A stretch of DNA of 64,000 nucleotides from Pseudonocardia cypriaca (GTDB lineage: Bacteria > Actinomycetota > Actinomycetes > Mycobacteriales > Pseudonocardiaceae): positions 1-64,000 of the forward strand of contig NZ_VFPH01000001.1 in the NCBI RefSeq assembly GCF_006717045.1, given 5' to 3'. The translations under genes and the position numbers were made by a program. A model generated the notes under the pieces. It had not been told where the DNA came from, did no database searches, and worked only from the letters and a program-made list of their open reading frames with translations. Positions 39,778 to 48,793 of this stretch are shown here, in pieces. Position 1 is the first letter of the stretch. Each line of letters begins with the position of its first letter.

Positions 39778-40134
39778 GTGCTGAGTGTGCGGCGGTGTTC
39801 ACGGACCGGGTGCACTGAGCCCGCGGTGGCCACGCTCACCTACGTCTACGCCGATTCCACGGCGGTCGTCGGCCCGCTGGCCACGCAGGCCGAGCCCCAT
39901 TCCTACGACTTGTGCACCCAGCACGCCCACCGCCTGACGGCGCCGCGGGGCTGGGAGGTCGTGAGGTTCGAGGGCGAGTTCGCCGCGCCGCAGCACAACA
40001 GCGACGACCTCACCGCCCTCGCCGAGGCGGTGCGGGAGGCCGGGCGGGCCGACCGTCCCGTGGAGCCGATCACCGCAACGGGCACCGGGCGGCGCGGGCA
40101 CCTGCGTGTTCTCCCCGGGTCCGCGGAGGACTGA
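39778..40134 (+). CDS. DUF3499 family protein
   Basis: A 118-residue protein with CSRTGCTEPAVATLTYVYADSTAVVGPL and DLCTQHAHRLTAPRGWEVVRF, the hallmark of DUF3499 (counterpart of Rv3258c). Cys pairs at residues 7/12 and Cys-x2-His at about 46/49 suggest a bound zinc. Function unknown. GTG 39778 starts it. It is 26 bases upstream of the phosphomannomutase gene, always linked to it in actinobacteria as I recall. Confidence 0.88.
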   Translation: MLSVRRCSRTGCTEPAVATLTYVYADSTAVVGPLATQAEPHSYDLCTQHAHRLTAPRGWEVVRFEGEFAAPQHNSDDLTALAEAVREAGRADRPVEPITATGTGRRGHLRVLPGSAED

Positions 40135-40160
40135 CCGAGGGCCTCGCTAGGGTCTGCCCC

Positions 40161-41516
40161 GTGGCAGATCTCGGCGCGATCGTGAAGGCCTATGACATCC
40201 GCGGCGTTGTGGGCGAGCAGCTCGACGCCCCCACCGTTCGTGACATCGGGGCGGCCATGGCCGCGCTCGTGCGGGACGAGGGTGCGCAGGGGGTCGTGAT
40301 CGGGCACGACATGCGCGACAGCTCCCCCGAGCTCGCGGCGGCGTTCGCCGACGGTGTCACGGGGCAGGGCCTCGACGTCGTCTCGATCGGGCTCGCGAGC
40401 ACCGACATGCTGTACTTCGCCTCGGGCACGCTCGGCCTGCCGGGCGCGATGTTCACCGCGAGCCACAACCCGGCCAAGTACAACGGCATCAAGCTGTGCC
40501 GCGCAGGCGCCACGCCGATCGGCCAGGACACCGGGCTCGCGGCGATCCGGGCGGCCGTCGAGGCGGGTGTGCCCGCCGGGCCGGGTGGCGGCACGGTCAC
40601 CAGCCGCGAGCTGCTCTCGGAGTACGCGGCGTACCTGCGCAAGCTCGTCGACCTCAGCGGGTCGCGGCGGCTGCGGGTCGTGGTCGACGCAGGCAACGGC
40701 ATGGGCGGCTACACCGTGCCCGCGGTGTTCGAGCCGCTGCCGTTCGACGTCGTGCCGATGTACTTCGAGCTCGACGGCACGTTCCCCAACCACGAGGCCA
40801 ACCCGCTCGACCCGGCCAACCTCGTCGACCTGCAGAAGCGCATGGTGAGCGAGGGCGCCGACATCGGGCTCGCGTTCGACGGTGACGCCGACCGCTGCTT
40901 CGTCGTCGACGAGCGCGGGGAGCCGGTGAGCCCGAGCGCGATCACGGCCCTCGTCGCCGTCCGTGAGCTGGCGAAGGACCCGGGTGCGACCGTCATCCAC
41001 AACCTGATCACGTCGAAGGCGGTGCCCGAGATCGTCGCCGAGCACGGCGGCACCCCGGTGCGCACGCGCGTCGGCCACTCGTTCATCAAGCAGACGATGG
41101 CCGAGACCGGCGCGGTCTTCGGCGGCGAGCACTCGGCGCACTACTACTTCCGCGACTTCTGGAAGGCCGACTCCGGCATGCTGGCCGCGCTGCACGCGCT
41201 GGCCGCGCTCGCCGAGCAGGACGCACCGCTGTCGCAGCTCATGGCCGACTACGAGCGCTACTCCGCCTCCGGCGAGATCAACTCGACGGTGGCCGACCAG
41301 GCGGAGCGGATCGCCGCGGTGAAGGCCGAGTACCTCTCCCGCGAGGGCGTGGAGCACGACGAGCTGGACGGCCTCACCGTCCACCTCCCCGACGGGTCGT
41401 GGTTCAACCTCCGCCCGTCCAACACGGAGCCGCTGCTGCGGCTGAACGTCGAGGCCGCCGACTCCACCGCGATGGCGGCGCTGCGCGACGAGGTTCTCGG
41501 AGTGGTGCGCGGGTAG
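40161..41516 (+). CDS. Phosphomannomutase/phosphoglucomutase
   Basis: Alpha-D-phosphohexomutase of 451 residues, converting mannose-6-phosphate to mannose-1-phosphate for GDP-mannose. Domain signatures are KAYDIRGVVGEQL at the N-terminus, the phosphoserine loop TASHNPAKYNGIK, the magnesium loop FDGDADRCFVVD, the sugar loop GGEHSAHYYFRDFW and the phosphate loop RPSNTEPLLRL. It corresponds to M. tuberculosis pmmA/manB (Rv3257c). GTG 40161 is the start. The downstream Trm112, SIS and manA genes complete the mannose-phosphate block. Confidence 0.95.
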   Translation: MADLGAIVKAYDIRGVVGEQLDAPTVRDIGAAMAALVRDEGAQGVVIGHDMRDSSPELAAAFADGVTGQGLDVVSIGLASTDMLYFASGTLGLPGAMFTASHNPAKYNGIKLCRAGATPIGQDTGLAAIRAAVEAGVPAGPGGGTVTSRELLSEYAAYLRKLVDLSGSRRLRVVVDAGNGMGGYTVPAVFEPLPFDVVPMYFELDGTFPNHEANPLDPANLVDLQKRMVSEGADIGLAFDGDADRCFVVDERGEPVSPSAITALVAVRELAKDPGATVIHNLITSKAVPEIVAEHGGTPVRTRVGHSFIKQTMAETGAVFGGEHSAHYYFRDFWKADSGMLAALHALAALAEQDAPLSQLMADYERYSASGEINSTVADQAERIAAVKAEYLSREGVEHDELDGLTVHLPDGSWFNLRPSNTEPLLRLNVEAADSTAMAALRDEVLGVVRG

Positions 41517-41613
41517 CCGTTCCCGGATCCACCGGCAACCGAAGCGGGCGGAGCGCGCCGCGCACTGGCAACATCGCGGGCAGTTCCGCGCGCCCTTGCG
41601 AAGGAGGAGGCTC

Positions 41614-41823
41614 GTGGCCGTACAGCTCGACCCTCAGCTCATGGAGATCCTGGCCTGCCCGTCCGACGACCACGCCCCGTTGCGGGCCGGCACCCCCGCC
41701 GACCCGGACGCCGACGTGCTCACCTGCACCGAGTGCGGACGGGGGTTCCCGGTCGTCGACGGGATCCCGGTGCTGCTGCTCGACGAGGCGACCCCACCCA
41801 CTTCGCCGCCTGCCGGCGGCTGA
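41614..41823 (+). CDS. Trm112-like small zinc protein
   Basis: A 69-residue Trm112p-like (UPF0434) protein starting at GTG 41614 after AAGGAGGAGG. Zinc-binding cysteines are in ILACPSDDHAPL and LTCTECGRGFPVVDGIPVLL. In other bacteria such proteins support methyltransferases or act alone. It sits between phosphomannomutase and the SIS gene; its stop is 2 bases before the next start. Confidence 0.88.
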   Translation: MAVQLDPQLMEILACPSDDHAPLRAGTPADPDADVLTCTECGRGFPVVDGIPVLLLDEATPPTSPPAGG

Positions 41824-41825
41824 CC

Positions 41826-42920
41826 GTGCTCGACGACACCTTGCTCGCCGACCCGAGGGCCCTTGCGGCGCTCGACACCGGCGGCGTCCTGCGTTCCGCC
41901 GCCACGGCGGGCGCGCAGGTGCGGTCGGCCGCGCAGGGCGCGGCCGAGGCGGACGTCGCTTCGCTGGCGGGGCACCGCCCTCGCGCGCTCGTGCTGCTGC
42001 GCAGGCCGGGCGCGTCCGCCACGGCCGCAGGTGTGCTCACGGCGCTGCTGGGCCCGGCGGCGCCGGTTCCGGTGGTGGTCACCGACTCCACGCCGTCGTG
42101 GATCGGGCCGCTCGACGTGGTGGTGGCCCACACCGCGGAGGCCACCGACGCCGAGCTCGCCGACAGCGTGCTGCTCGCGGTGCGCCGCGGCGCCGAGGTG
42201 GTGCTGTCCGCACCAGCGGACGGCCCGGTCGCGTCGGCGGGCGCCGGCCGCGCGCGGCTGGTGGAGCCGCGCATCCCGGTGCCGCCGGGGCTGGACCTTC
42301 CCCGCGCGCTCGCCGTCGGGCTCGCCACGCTGCGCGCGCTCGGCCTCCTCGACGCCCCGCTCGATCCGGCGATGGACGTGCTTGCCGACGCCCTCGACGC
42401 CGAGGCCGAGCGCAACCAGCCCGGCCACGAGCCGTTCATGAACCCGGCGAAGTCCCTCGCGCTCCGCCTCGCCGACCACACCCCGCTGCTGTGGGGCACC
42501 GACCGGCTCGCCGCCGCCGTGGCGGCGCACGGTGCCACCGCGCTCGCCACCCACGCCGGCGTCGTCGCGAACTCGGGAGACGTCACCGACGGGGCCGGGG
42601 CCACGGCGCTCGTGCGGGCCCTCGACCGCGGGGCGTCGGGCGCCGACATCTTCCGCGACCCCTTCGCCGACCCGGACGGGCTCACGGAGACACCCCCCGT
42701 GCGGCTCGTCCTCCTGGCCACCGGGGAGGATGACCCCGGCCAGGTGACGCTCCGGCGCACCGGGCGTGGGTGGCCGTCGGCCGACGTGCTGCACCCGGTG
42801 GACGAGGTGGCGCGCGGTACCCGCCACGCCGCCCTGCTCCGGGCCGCACTGCTCGCGTCCCGGCTGGATGTGGCCTCGGTGTACCTGGGACTGGCCACCC
42901 GCACGATCGAGCCTGCCTGA
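41826..42920 (+). CDS. SIS-domain sugar-phosphate protein (Rv3256c-like)
   Basis: A 364-residue protein of the actinobacterial family linked to pmmA and manA. It has two sugar-isomerase-like halves: VLDDTLLADPRALAALDTGG, RPRALVLLRRPGASATAAGVL, then AERNQPGHEPFMNPAKSLALRLADHTPLLWGTDRL, similar to the C-terminal part of bifunctional phosphoglucose/phosphomannose isomerases. The catalytic activity is not proven for the family. GTG 41826. The gene order phosphomannomutase-Trm112-SIS-manA is preserved. Confidence 0.85.
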   Translation: MLDDTLLADPRALAALDTGGVLRSAATAGAQVRSAAQGAAEADVASLAGHRPRALVLLRRPGASATAAGVLTALLGPAAPVPVVVTDSTPSWIGPLDVVVAHTAEATDAELADSVLLAVRRGAEVVLSAPADGPVASAGAGRARLVEPRIPVPPGLDLPRALAVGLATLRALGLLDAPLDPAMDVLADALDAEAERNQPGHEPFMNPAKSLALRLADHTPLLWGTDRLAAAVAAHGATALATHAGVVANSGDVTDGAGATALVRALDRGASGADIFRDPFADPDGLTETPPVRLVLLATGEDDPGQVTLRRTGRGWPSADVLHPVDEVARGTRHAALLRAALLASRLDVASVYLGLATRTIEPA

Positions 42921-42936
42921 GGAGAGCTGACCGGAC

Positions 42937-44151
42937 GTGGAGCTGCTGGACAACCCCGTGCGCGCCTACGCGTGGGGCTCGCGCACGGTGATCCCTGACC
43001 TGCTGGGCCATGAGGTGCCCTCGTCGCATCCGCAGGCTGAGATGTGGCTCGGCGCACACCCAGCCGACCCGTCGCGCCTAGTCCAAGCGGACGGCGGCCG
43101 CACGTCGCTGCTCGACGCGCTCGGTGCCGACCCGAAGCAGCTGCTCGGGCCCGAGCGCAGCGAACGCTGGGACGCCACGCTGCCGTACCTGCTCAAGGTG
43201 CTGGCCGCCGACGAGCCGCTGTCGCTGCAGGCGCACCCGAGCCTCGAGCAGGCCCGGGCGGGTTTCGCGGCCGAAGAGGCCGAGGGGATCGCCCGCGACG
43301 CGGCCGACCGCAACTACAAGGACCCCAACCACAAGCCCGAGCTGATCTGCGCGCTCACCGAGCTCCACGCGCTCGCCGGGTTCCGGGACCCGGCGGTCAC
43401 GGTGCGGCTGCTGCGGGCCCTCGAGGTTCCCGAGCTGGCCGGGCACGCCGAGCTGCTCGCCGCCCAGCCGGACGCCGACGGCCTGCGCGCCCTGTTCACC
43501 ACGTGGATCACGCTGCCGCAGGCCGTGCTCGACACGCTCGTGCCCGCGCTGCAGGAGGGCTGCGTGCGACTCGCCGGCAGCGGCGGTGAGTTCTCGACGG
43601 AGGCGCGCACGGCGCTCGAGCTGTCCGAGCGCTACCCGGGCGACGCAGGTGTGCTGGCCGCGCTGCTGCTGAACCGGGTCACGATCGAACCGGGCGAGGC
43701 GCTGTACCTGCCCGCGGGCAACCTGCACGCGTACCTCAACGGGGCCGGCATCGAGATCATGGCCAACTCCGACAACGTGCTGCGCGGCGGGCTCACGCCG
43801 AAGCACGTCGACGTGCCCGAGCTGCTGCGTGTGCTCGACTTCCACCCCACACCGCCGCCTGTCGTCATCGGGAAGCCGGACGGCGACTGGGTGCGCTACG
43901 ACACGCCTGCCGAGGAGTTCCTGCTCCGCCGCTTCGACGGTGCGCCGGGTAGCCCGGTGCCCGTGCCCGACGGCGGGCCGCGCGTCCTGCTGTGCACGGC
44001 GGGCGGCGCGCGCGTCCGTTCCCTCGACGGCGAGCTGGAGCTGCGCCGCGGGGCCTCGCTGTGGCTCAGCGCTGCCGACACCGACGTCACGCTCGAGGCG
44101 TCCGCCGAGGGCACCCAGCTGTTCCTGGCGAGCGACGGCCTCGGGATCTGA
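42937..44151 (+). CDS. manA: Mannose-6-phosphate isomerase, class I
   Basis: Zinc enzyme of 404 residues interconverting fructose-6-phosphate and mannose-6-phosphate. Metal and active-site blocks: LSLQAHPSLEQARAGF, YKDPNHKPELICALTELHALAGF, and YLPAGNLHAYLNGAGIEIMANSDNVLRGGLTPKHVDVPELL. GTG 42937 gives MELLDNPVRAYAWGSRTVIP, typical of the family start. Homologue of Rv3255c. Last gene of the mannose-phosphate run; the convergent DUF418 gene ends 2 bases beyond its stop. Confidence 0.95.
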   Translation: MELLDNPVRAYAWGSRTVIPDLLGHEVPSSHPQAEMWLGAHPADPSRLVQADGGRTSLLDALGADPKQLLGPERSERWDATLPYLLKVLAADEPLSLQAHPSLEQARAGFAAEEAEGIARDAADRNYKDPNHKPELICALTELHALAGFRDPAVTVRLLRALEVPELAGHAELLAAQPDADGLRALFTTWITLPQAVLDTLVPALQEGCVRLAGSGGEFSTEARTALELSERYPGDAGVLAALLLNRVTIEPGEALYLPAGNLHAYLNGAGIEIMANSDNVLRGGLTPKHVDVPELLRVLDFHPTPPPVVIGKPDGDWVRYDTPAEEFLLRRFDGAPGSPVPVPDGGPRVLLCTAGGARVRSLDGELELRRGASLWLSAADTDVTLEASAEGTQLFLASDGLGI

Positions 44152-44153
44152 CC

Positions 44154-45287
44154 TCAGGTTCGATAGGCCAGGCGGCGAAGCAGCGCCTCGGCCGGGCCGG
44201 GGCGGTCGGTGCGGCGCAGCAGGTCCGCTGCCACCACGGTGACCAGCCAGACCCCGAGCCCCACCGCCGCCGCTGCGGCCACGCCCATGGTGCCGCTCAG
44301 GTCGGCCAGGTACGGCTCGAGCAGCAGCAGCCATGCAACCGACTGGGCCAGGTAGCACGTCATGGAGCGCCGGCCGCACGCCGCGAGGGCGTTCGTGACC
44401 GGACCCGCCGCCCGGCCGGACAGGCGCGCTGCGACGAGGCCGACCAGAGCTGCGTAGCCGAGGCCGCCCGCGTAGCCGGTGATGGTGTGCAGCGTCCCCA
44501 GCGCGACCAGGACGCCGGTCCCGGGATGCCAGAACCCCGTGGTGACGAAGGCGTGGGGCACGGCACCCGCCGCCGCGATCGTGATTCCCGCAGCGGCCAC
44601 CCCGACGAGCAGGCGGCGGTGCCGCGCCGGCTCGTCGAGGAGCCTGCTGCGCCCGGCCCAGATGCCGACGAGGAGGGGTGCCGCCGCCATCACCGCGTTC
44701 ATCGGCATCACCAGCGGGAACGTCGCGATCCGGAACACCGCCGACGTCAGCGGGTCGACCTCCGCCGCGAGGCCGCCTGGGGCGGGAAGGGCGAGCACCG
44801 CGCCGTAGACGAGCGCGCCGAGGACGGCGAGGGCTCCCGCGGCCGCGAACAGGCGAGCCGCCGGCCAGCGCAGCGCGCCGACGAACAGGAGGGCGAGGAC
44901 ACCGTAGGAGGCGAGGATGTCGCCGGGGAAGAGCAGCAGGACGTGGACGAACCCGAACGCGACGAGCCAACTGCCCCGGCGCCGCAAGAGCCGCCGTGCG
45001 CCATCCCGGCCGAGCGCGGGCTCCCTGCTGCGCAGGATCTGCACCATCCCGTAGCCGAAGAGCGCAGCGAACATCGGGTAGCCCCGGCTGTCGACGAACA
45101 GGGTCAGCAGGGTCTGCACCGCGGTGTCCAGGGCCGGCCCCGGCGTGTGGACCGGGCCGAGGAACGGGCGCGCGAGCACCTGGGAGTGGGCCAGCGCGAT
45201 GACGGCGAGCATCGTGCCCCTCGCCAGGTCGGGCGCGAGGGCGCGCACGCGGGGCGCGACCGGTGGTTCGGAGCGGAGCGAGGACAC
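44154..45287 (-). CDS. DUF418-type multi-pass membrane protein
   Basis: Integral membrane protein of 377 residues with about nine helices. It shows the family features APDLARGTMLAVIALAHSQ at the start, DSRGYPMFAALFGYGMVQI, GPVTNALAACGRRSMTCYLAQSVAW and a C-terminal DUF418 core. These proteins resemble acyltransferase-3/DUF1624 folds and may modify surface polymers; no reaction is proven. GTG 45287 starts it. The divergent TetR gene shares a large palindrome (45303-45352) with it, so it is probably its target. Confidence 0.8.
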   Translation of the reverse strand: MSSLRSEPPVAPRVRALAPDLARGTMLAVIALAHSQVLARPFLGPVHTPGPALDTAVQTLLTLFVDSRGYPMFAALFGYGMVQILRSREPALGRDGARRLLRRRGSWLVAFGFVHVLLLFPGDILASYGVLALLFVGALRWPAARLFAAAGALAVLGALVYGAVLALPAPGGLAAEVDPLTSAVFRIATFPLVMPMNAVMAAAPLLVGIWAGRSRLLDEPARHRRLLVGVAAAGITIAAAGAVPHAFVTTGFWHPGTGVLVALGTLHTITGYAGGLGYAALVGLVAARLSGRAAGPVTNALAACGRRSMTCYLAQSVAWLLLLEPYLADLSGTMGVAAAAAVGLGVWLVTVVAADLLRRTDRPGPAEALLRRLAYRT

Positions 45288-45302
45288 ACCAGGCCTCTCA
45301 TA

Positions 45303-45352
45303 AGATACGGACTCGTAGCTGAAGCGGCAGATTAAGCTACGCCTGCGTATCT
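45303..45352. promoter_or_regulatory. Large palindromic operator between DUF418 and TetR genes
   Basis: AGATACGGACTCGTAGC (45303-45319) mirrors GCTACGCCTGCGTATCT (45336-45352) at 14 of 17 positions. The 16-base spacer TGAAGCGGCAGATTAA contains the -10-like region. It is placed exactly between the two divergent starts. Confidence 0.65.
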
Positions 45353-45366
45353 CAGCAAGGAGGACC

Positions 45367-45951
45367 ATGGCCGGACGGCCACGGCGCCGCGGCGAGGCGC
45401 TCATGGCGGCTCTGCACGAAGCGGCGCTCGCCGAGCTCGACGAGGTGGGCCTCGGGCGGCTGACGATGGAGGGCATCGCCCGCCGTGCCAACACGCCCAA
45501 GACCACGCTCTACCGCCGCTGGTCCGCGCCGGAGGAGGTGCTGCTCGACGCGATCGCGGCCGCCTACCCCGTCGAAGAACCCAGACCGGCGGCCGACGAC
45601 CTGCGAGGCGACCTCATCGCCGCGCTGCAGCTGATGCTCGAGTGGTCGCGCCACCCGACAGCGCGTGCCGTGCAGGCGATCGTGCTCGAACGGCACCGCC
45701 ATCCCGATCTCGTCAGGAGGCTGTACCGGGTCTTCGATCGCGCCGGGCGGCGGTTCACCGCCACGGTGCTGCACCACTACGCCCGGCTGGGCGACCTCGA
45801 TCCCGCCCTGGTCACGCCCGTGGTCGAGGAGATCGGCGAGGCGCTCGTGTTCAAGATCGCGATGGACACGGGGGAGGAGCCGTCGCCGGAGCGGCTGGCC
45901 GAGATCGTGGACCAGGCCATCCTCCCGGCCGTCGGGATTCGTCCGGTCTAG
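45367..45951 (+). CDS. TetR-family transcriptional regulator
   Basis: A 194-residue regulator starting at ATG 45367 after AAGGAGG. The helix-turn-helix is RLTMEGIARRANTPKTTLYRRWSAPEEVLLDAI. The C-terminal TetR_C_16-type region shows RAVQAIVLERHRHPDLVRRLYRVF. It probably represses itself and the divergent DUF418 gene through the palindrome at 45303-45352. The CDF gene starts 11 bases after its stop on the same strand and could be co-transcribed. Confidence 0.9.
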   Translation: MAGRPRRRGEALMAALHEAALAELDEVGLGRLTMEGIARRANTPKTTLYRRWSAPEEVLLDAIAAAYPVEEPRPAADDLRGDLIAALQLMLEWSRHPTARAVQAIVLERHRHPDLVRRLYRVFDRAGRRFTATVLHHYARLGDLDPALVTPVVEEIGEALVFKIAMDTGEEPSPERLAEIVDQAILPAVGIRPV

Positions 45952-45962
45952 GCTTTCGCGCT

Positions 45963-46883
45963 ATGGCAGCGAGTGGGGGAACGCGGGCGATCGTGGCGGC
46001 GTTGATCGCCAATGCCGGGATCGCGCTCGCGAAGTTCATCGGATACCTGATCACCGGGTCGTCGTCGATGCTCGCCGAGGCCGTGCACTCGGTCGCCGAC
46101 ACCTCGAACCAGGGCCTGCTCCTGCTCGGCGGGCGCACGGCGCGGCGCAAGGCCACCCAGGAGCACCCGTTCGGCTACGGCCGCGACCGCTACTTCTACT
46201 CGTTCGTCGTCGCGCTGCTGCTGTTCACGCTCGGGTCGGTGTTCGCGCTCTACGAGGGCATCCACAAGCTGGAGTCCCACGAGCCGCTCACGTCGCCGAT
46301 CGTCGCGGTCGGGATCCTCGTGGTGGCGATCGGGCTCGAGACGTACTCGTTCCGCACGGCGATCCACGAGTCCCGCCCGCTCAAGGGCTCCGGCACCTGG
46401 TGGCAGTTCATCCGGCAGGCGAAGGTGCCGGAGCTGCCGGTGGTGCTGCTGGAGGACCTCGGCGCACTCGTCGGTCTCGTGCTCGCGCTCTTCGGCGTGG
46501 GGCTCAGCGTGCTCACCGGTGACCCCGTGTGGGACGCGATCGGCACGATCTGCATCGGCGTGCTGCTGGGCGTCATCGCCATCATCCTGATCATCGAGAT
46601 GAAGAGCCTGCTCATCGGCGAGGGCGCCGCGCCGCCGGTGCTGGCGGACATCGTCTCGGCGCTCGAGTCGGGTGACGTGCAGCGCGTCATCCACATCAAG
46701 ACCCAGTACATCGGGCCCGAGGAGATGCTGGTCGCCGCGAAGATCGCGCTCGCACCCGGACTCCCGCTCGAAGGCGTCGCCGCCGCCATCGACGGGGCCG
46801 AGGCCCGGGTCCGCGAGCGCGTGCCGGACGCGCGCTTGATCTACCTGGAGCCCGACCTCGACCGCGCCGAGGTCAAAGGCTGA
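45963..46883 (+). CDS. Cation diffusion facilitator transporter
   Basis: A 306-residue efflux protein for zinc or similar divalent metals. Six membrane helices, with the metal site in AEAVHSVADTSNQGLLLLG (HSxxD) and its partner in VLLEDLGALVGL. A cytoplasmic C-terminal domain (about 215-306) follows EMKSLLIGEGA. Conserved HPFGYGRDRYFYSFVVALLLF is present. ATG 45963. It follows a TetR gene by 11 bases. Confidence 0.92.
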   Translation: MAASGGTRAIVAALIANAGIALAKFIGYLITGSSSMLAEAVHSVADTSNQGLLLLGGRTARRKATQEHPFGYGRDRYFYSFVVALLLFTLGSVFALYEGIHKLESHEPLTSPIVAVGILVVAIGLETYSFRTAIHESRPLKGSGTWWQFIRQAKVPELPVVLLEDLGALVGLVLALFGVGLSVLTGDPVWDAIGTICIGVLLGVIAIILIIEMKSLLIGEGAAPPVLADIVSALESGDVQRVIHIKTQYIGPEEMLVAAKIALAPGLPLEGVAAAIDGAEARVRERVPDARLIYLEPDLDRAEVKG

Positions 46884-46935
46884 CGACCGCCCCGTTGGGG
46901 TGGCCGGTGAGGCGGGTGACCGTTAGGTTTCGCGG

Positions 46936-48441
46936 ATGGCCCTCGGCGAGACCCGCAACGGGATCATGCGCACCAAGTCGGTCGAGCAGTCGATCGCGGA
47001 CACCGACGAACCGGACAGCAAGCTCCGAAAAGACCTGGGCACGTGGGACCTGATCGTCTTCGGCGTCGCCGTAGTGATCGGAGCCGGCATCTTCACGCTG
47101 GCCGCGAGCACCGCGGGGGACGTGGCGGGGCCCTCGGTCTCGCTGGCCTTCGTCCTCGCCGCGATCGCCTGCGCGCTGGCGGCGCTGTGCTACGCCGAGT
47201 TCGCCTCCACGGTCCCGGTCGCCGGTAGCGCCTACACGTTCTCCTACGCGACGTTCGGCGAGTTCATCGCCTGGATCATCGGCTGGGACCTCGTGCTCGA
47301 GTTCTCCGTGGCGGCCGCGGTGGTGGGCAAGGGCTGGTCGGTGTACCTGGAGACGGTCTTCAGCCAGTTCGGGCTCGACGTGCCGACCACGGTGAACATC
47401 GGCGGGCTCGACGTCGACTGGGGCGTGCTGCTGCTCATCGCGGTGCTCACGACCCTGCTCGTGCTCGGGACGAAGCTCTCCAGCCGGGTCAGCCTGGTGA
47501 TCACGTCGATCAAGGTCGGGATCGTGCTCTTCGTGATCATCCTCGGGGCCTTCTACATCAACGCGGCGAACTACACCCCGTTCATCCCGCCGCCAGCACC
47601 GGCCGAGTCGGACACGGGCGGCATGATGACGCAGTCGCTGCTCTCGCTGTTCGGCGGCGAGGCCAACAGCACCTTCGGGGTGTACGGGCTGCTCGCCGCG
47701 GCGTCACTGGTGTTCTTCGCGTTCATCGGCTTCGACGTCGTCGCGACGACGGCCGAGGAGACCAGGAACCCGCAGCGGTCACTGCCGCGCGGCATCCTGG
47801 GGTCGCTGGCCATCGTCACGGTGCTGTACGTGGCCGTCGCACTGGTGCTCACCGGCATGGTGCCCTACACCGACCTGGCCACCCAGCCGGACGGCACCCG
47901 CGCCACGCTCTCCACGGCGTTCGCGACGGTCGGGGTGGACTGGGCGGCCACGATCATCGCGGTCGGCGCGCTCGCCGGCCTCACCACCGTGGTCATGGTG
48001 CTGTTGCTCGGACAGATCCGGGTGGCCTTCGCGATGGCGCGCGACGGGCTGCTGCCGCGGTGGCTGGCGCACACCGGCGCGCACGGCACGCCGTACCGGG
48101 TCAGCGTGATCATCGGTGCGATCGTGGCGGTCGTCGCGGTGTTCTTCCCGATCGGGGCGCTGGAGGAAATGGTCAACATCGGCACGCTCTTCGCGTTCGT
48201 GCTGGTGTCGATCGGCGTGGTCATCCTCCGGCGTACGCGGCCGGATCTGCCGCGGGGGTTCCGCACTCCGCTGGTGCCGCTGGTGCCGATCCTCGCCGTG
48301 CTGGCGTGCCTGTGGCTGATGATCAACCTCTCGGTCGAGACCTGGTTGCGGTTCGTCGTCTGGATGGTTCTCGGCATCGTCATCTACTTCGCCTACGGGC
48401 GCTCGCACTCGCTGGTCGGTCAGCGAGCGCGTCGGCGCTGA
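46936..48441 (+). CDS. APC-superfamily cationic amino acid permease
   Basis: Amino acid transporter of 501 residues with about 12-13 membrane helices. The N-terminal TM1 motif is LIVFGVAVVIGAGIFTLAAS, then CYAEFASTVPVAGSAYTFSYATFGEFIAWIIGWDLVLEF, and GFDVVATTAEETRNPQRSLPRGILGSL, all typical of the CAT/APA group. A hydrophilic tail of about 45 residues precedes TM1. M. tuberculosis Rv3253c is the likely counterpart in this block. ATG 46936. Confidence 0.93.
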   Translation: MALGETRNGIMRTKSVEQSIADTDEPDSKLRKDLGTWDLIVFGVAVVIGAGIFTLAASTAGDVAGPSVSLAFVLAAIACALAALCYAEFASTVPVAGSAYTFSYATFGEFIAWIIGWDLVLEFSVAAAVVGKGWSVYLETVFSQFGLDVPTTVNIGGLDVDWGVLLLIAVLTTLLVLGTKLSSRVSLVITSIKVGIVLFVIILGAFYINAANYTPFIPPPAPAESDTGGMMTQSLLSLFGGEANSTFGVYGLLAAASLVFFAFIGFDVVATTAEETRNPQRSLPRGILGSLAIVTVLYVAVALVLTGMVPYTDLATQPDGTRATLSTAFATVGVDWAATIIAVGALAGLTTVVMVLLLGQIRVAFAMARDGLLPRWLAHTGAHGTPYRVSVIIGAIVAVVAVFFPIGALEEMVNIGTLFAFVLVSIGVVILRRTRPDLPRGFRTPLVPLVPILAVLACLWLMINLSVETWLRFVVWMVLGIVIYFAYGRSHSLVGQRARRR

Positions 48442-48484
48442 GCATGCCCTTGCGGCTATATAGCTCGTTCGGTATGTTCGCATC

Positions 48485-48793
48485 GTGACGTTCGAGGTGC
48501 TCGCCGAGCCGGTCCGCCGCCGGATACTCGACCTGCTGCGGGAGCGTCCTCGGCTGGTCGGGGAGCTCACCGCAGAGCTCGGCCTGAGCCAGCCGGGCAC
48601 CTCCAAGCACCTGCGGGTACTGCGTGAGGCCGGGCTGGTGAAGGTGCGGGTCGACGCGCAGCGGCGGTGGTACGAGCTCGACCCGGCGCCGCTCGCCGCG
48701 GTGGACGAGTGGCTCGCCCCGTACCGCTGGATGTGGGCCGACCGGTTCGACGCCCTCGAACGGCACCTCGATGCCGATTCGGAGGAGACATGA
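48485..48793 (+). CDS. ArsR-type winged-helix regulator
   Basis: A 102-residue metal- or ligand-free ArsR-like repressor: VLAEPVRRRILDLLRERPRLVGELTAELGLSQPGTSKHLRVLREAGLVKVRVDAQRRWYELD. No cysteine metal site is visible. GTG 48485 is the start. An A/T-rich TATATAGCTCGTTCGGTATG at about 48456-48475 is the probable promoter-operator. ATGA overlap (4 bases) couples it to the SRPBCC gene, a common pair in actinobacteria. Confidence 0.92.
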   Translation: MTFEVLAEPVRRRILDLLRERPRLVGELTAELGLSQPGTSKHLRVLREAGLVKVRVDAQRRWYELDPAPLAAVDEWLAPYRWMWADRFDALERHLDADSEET

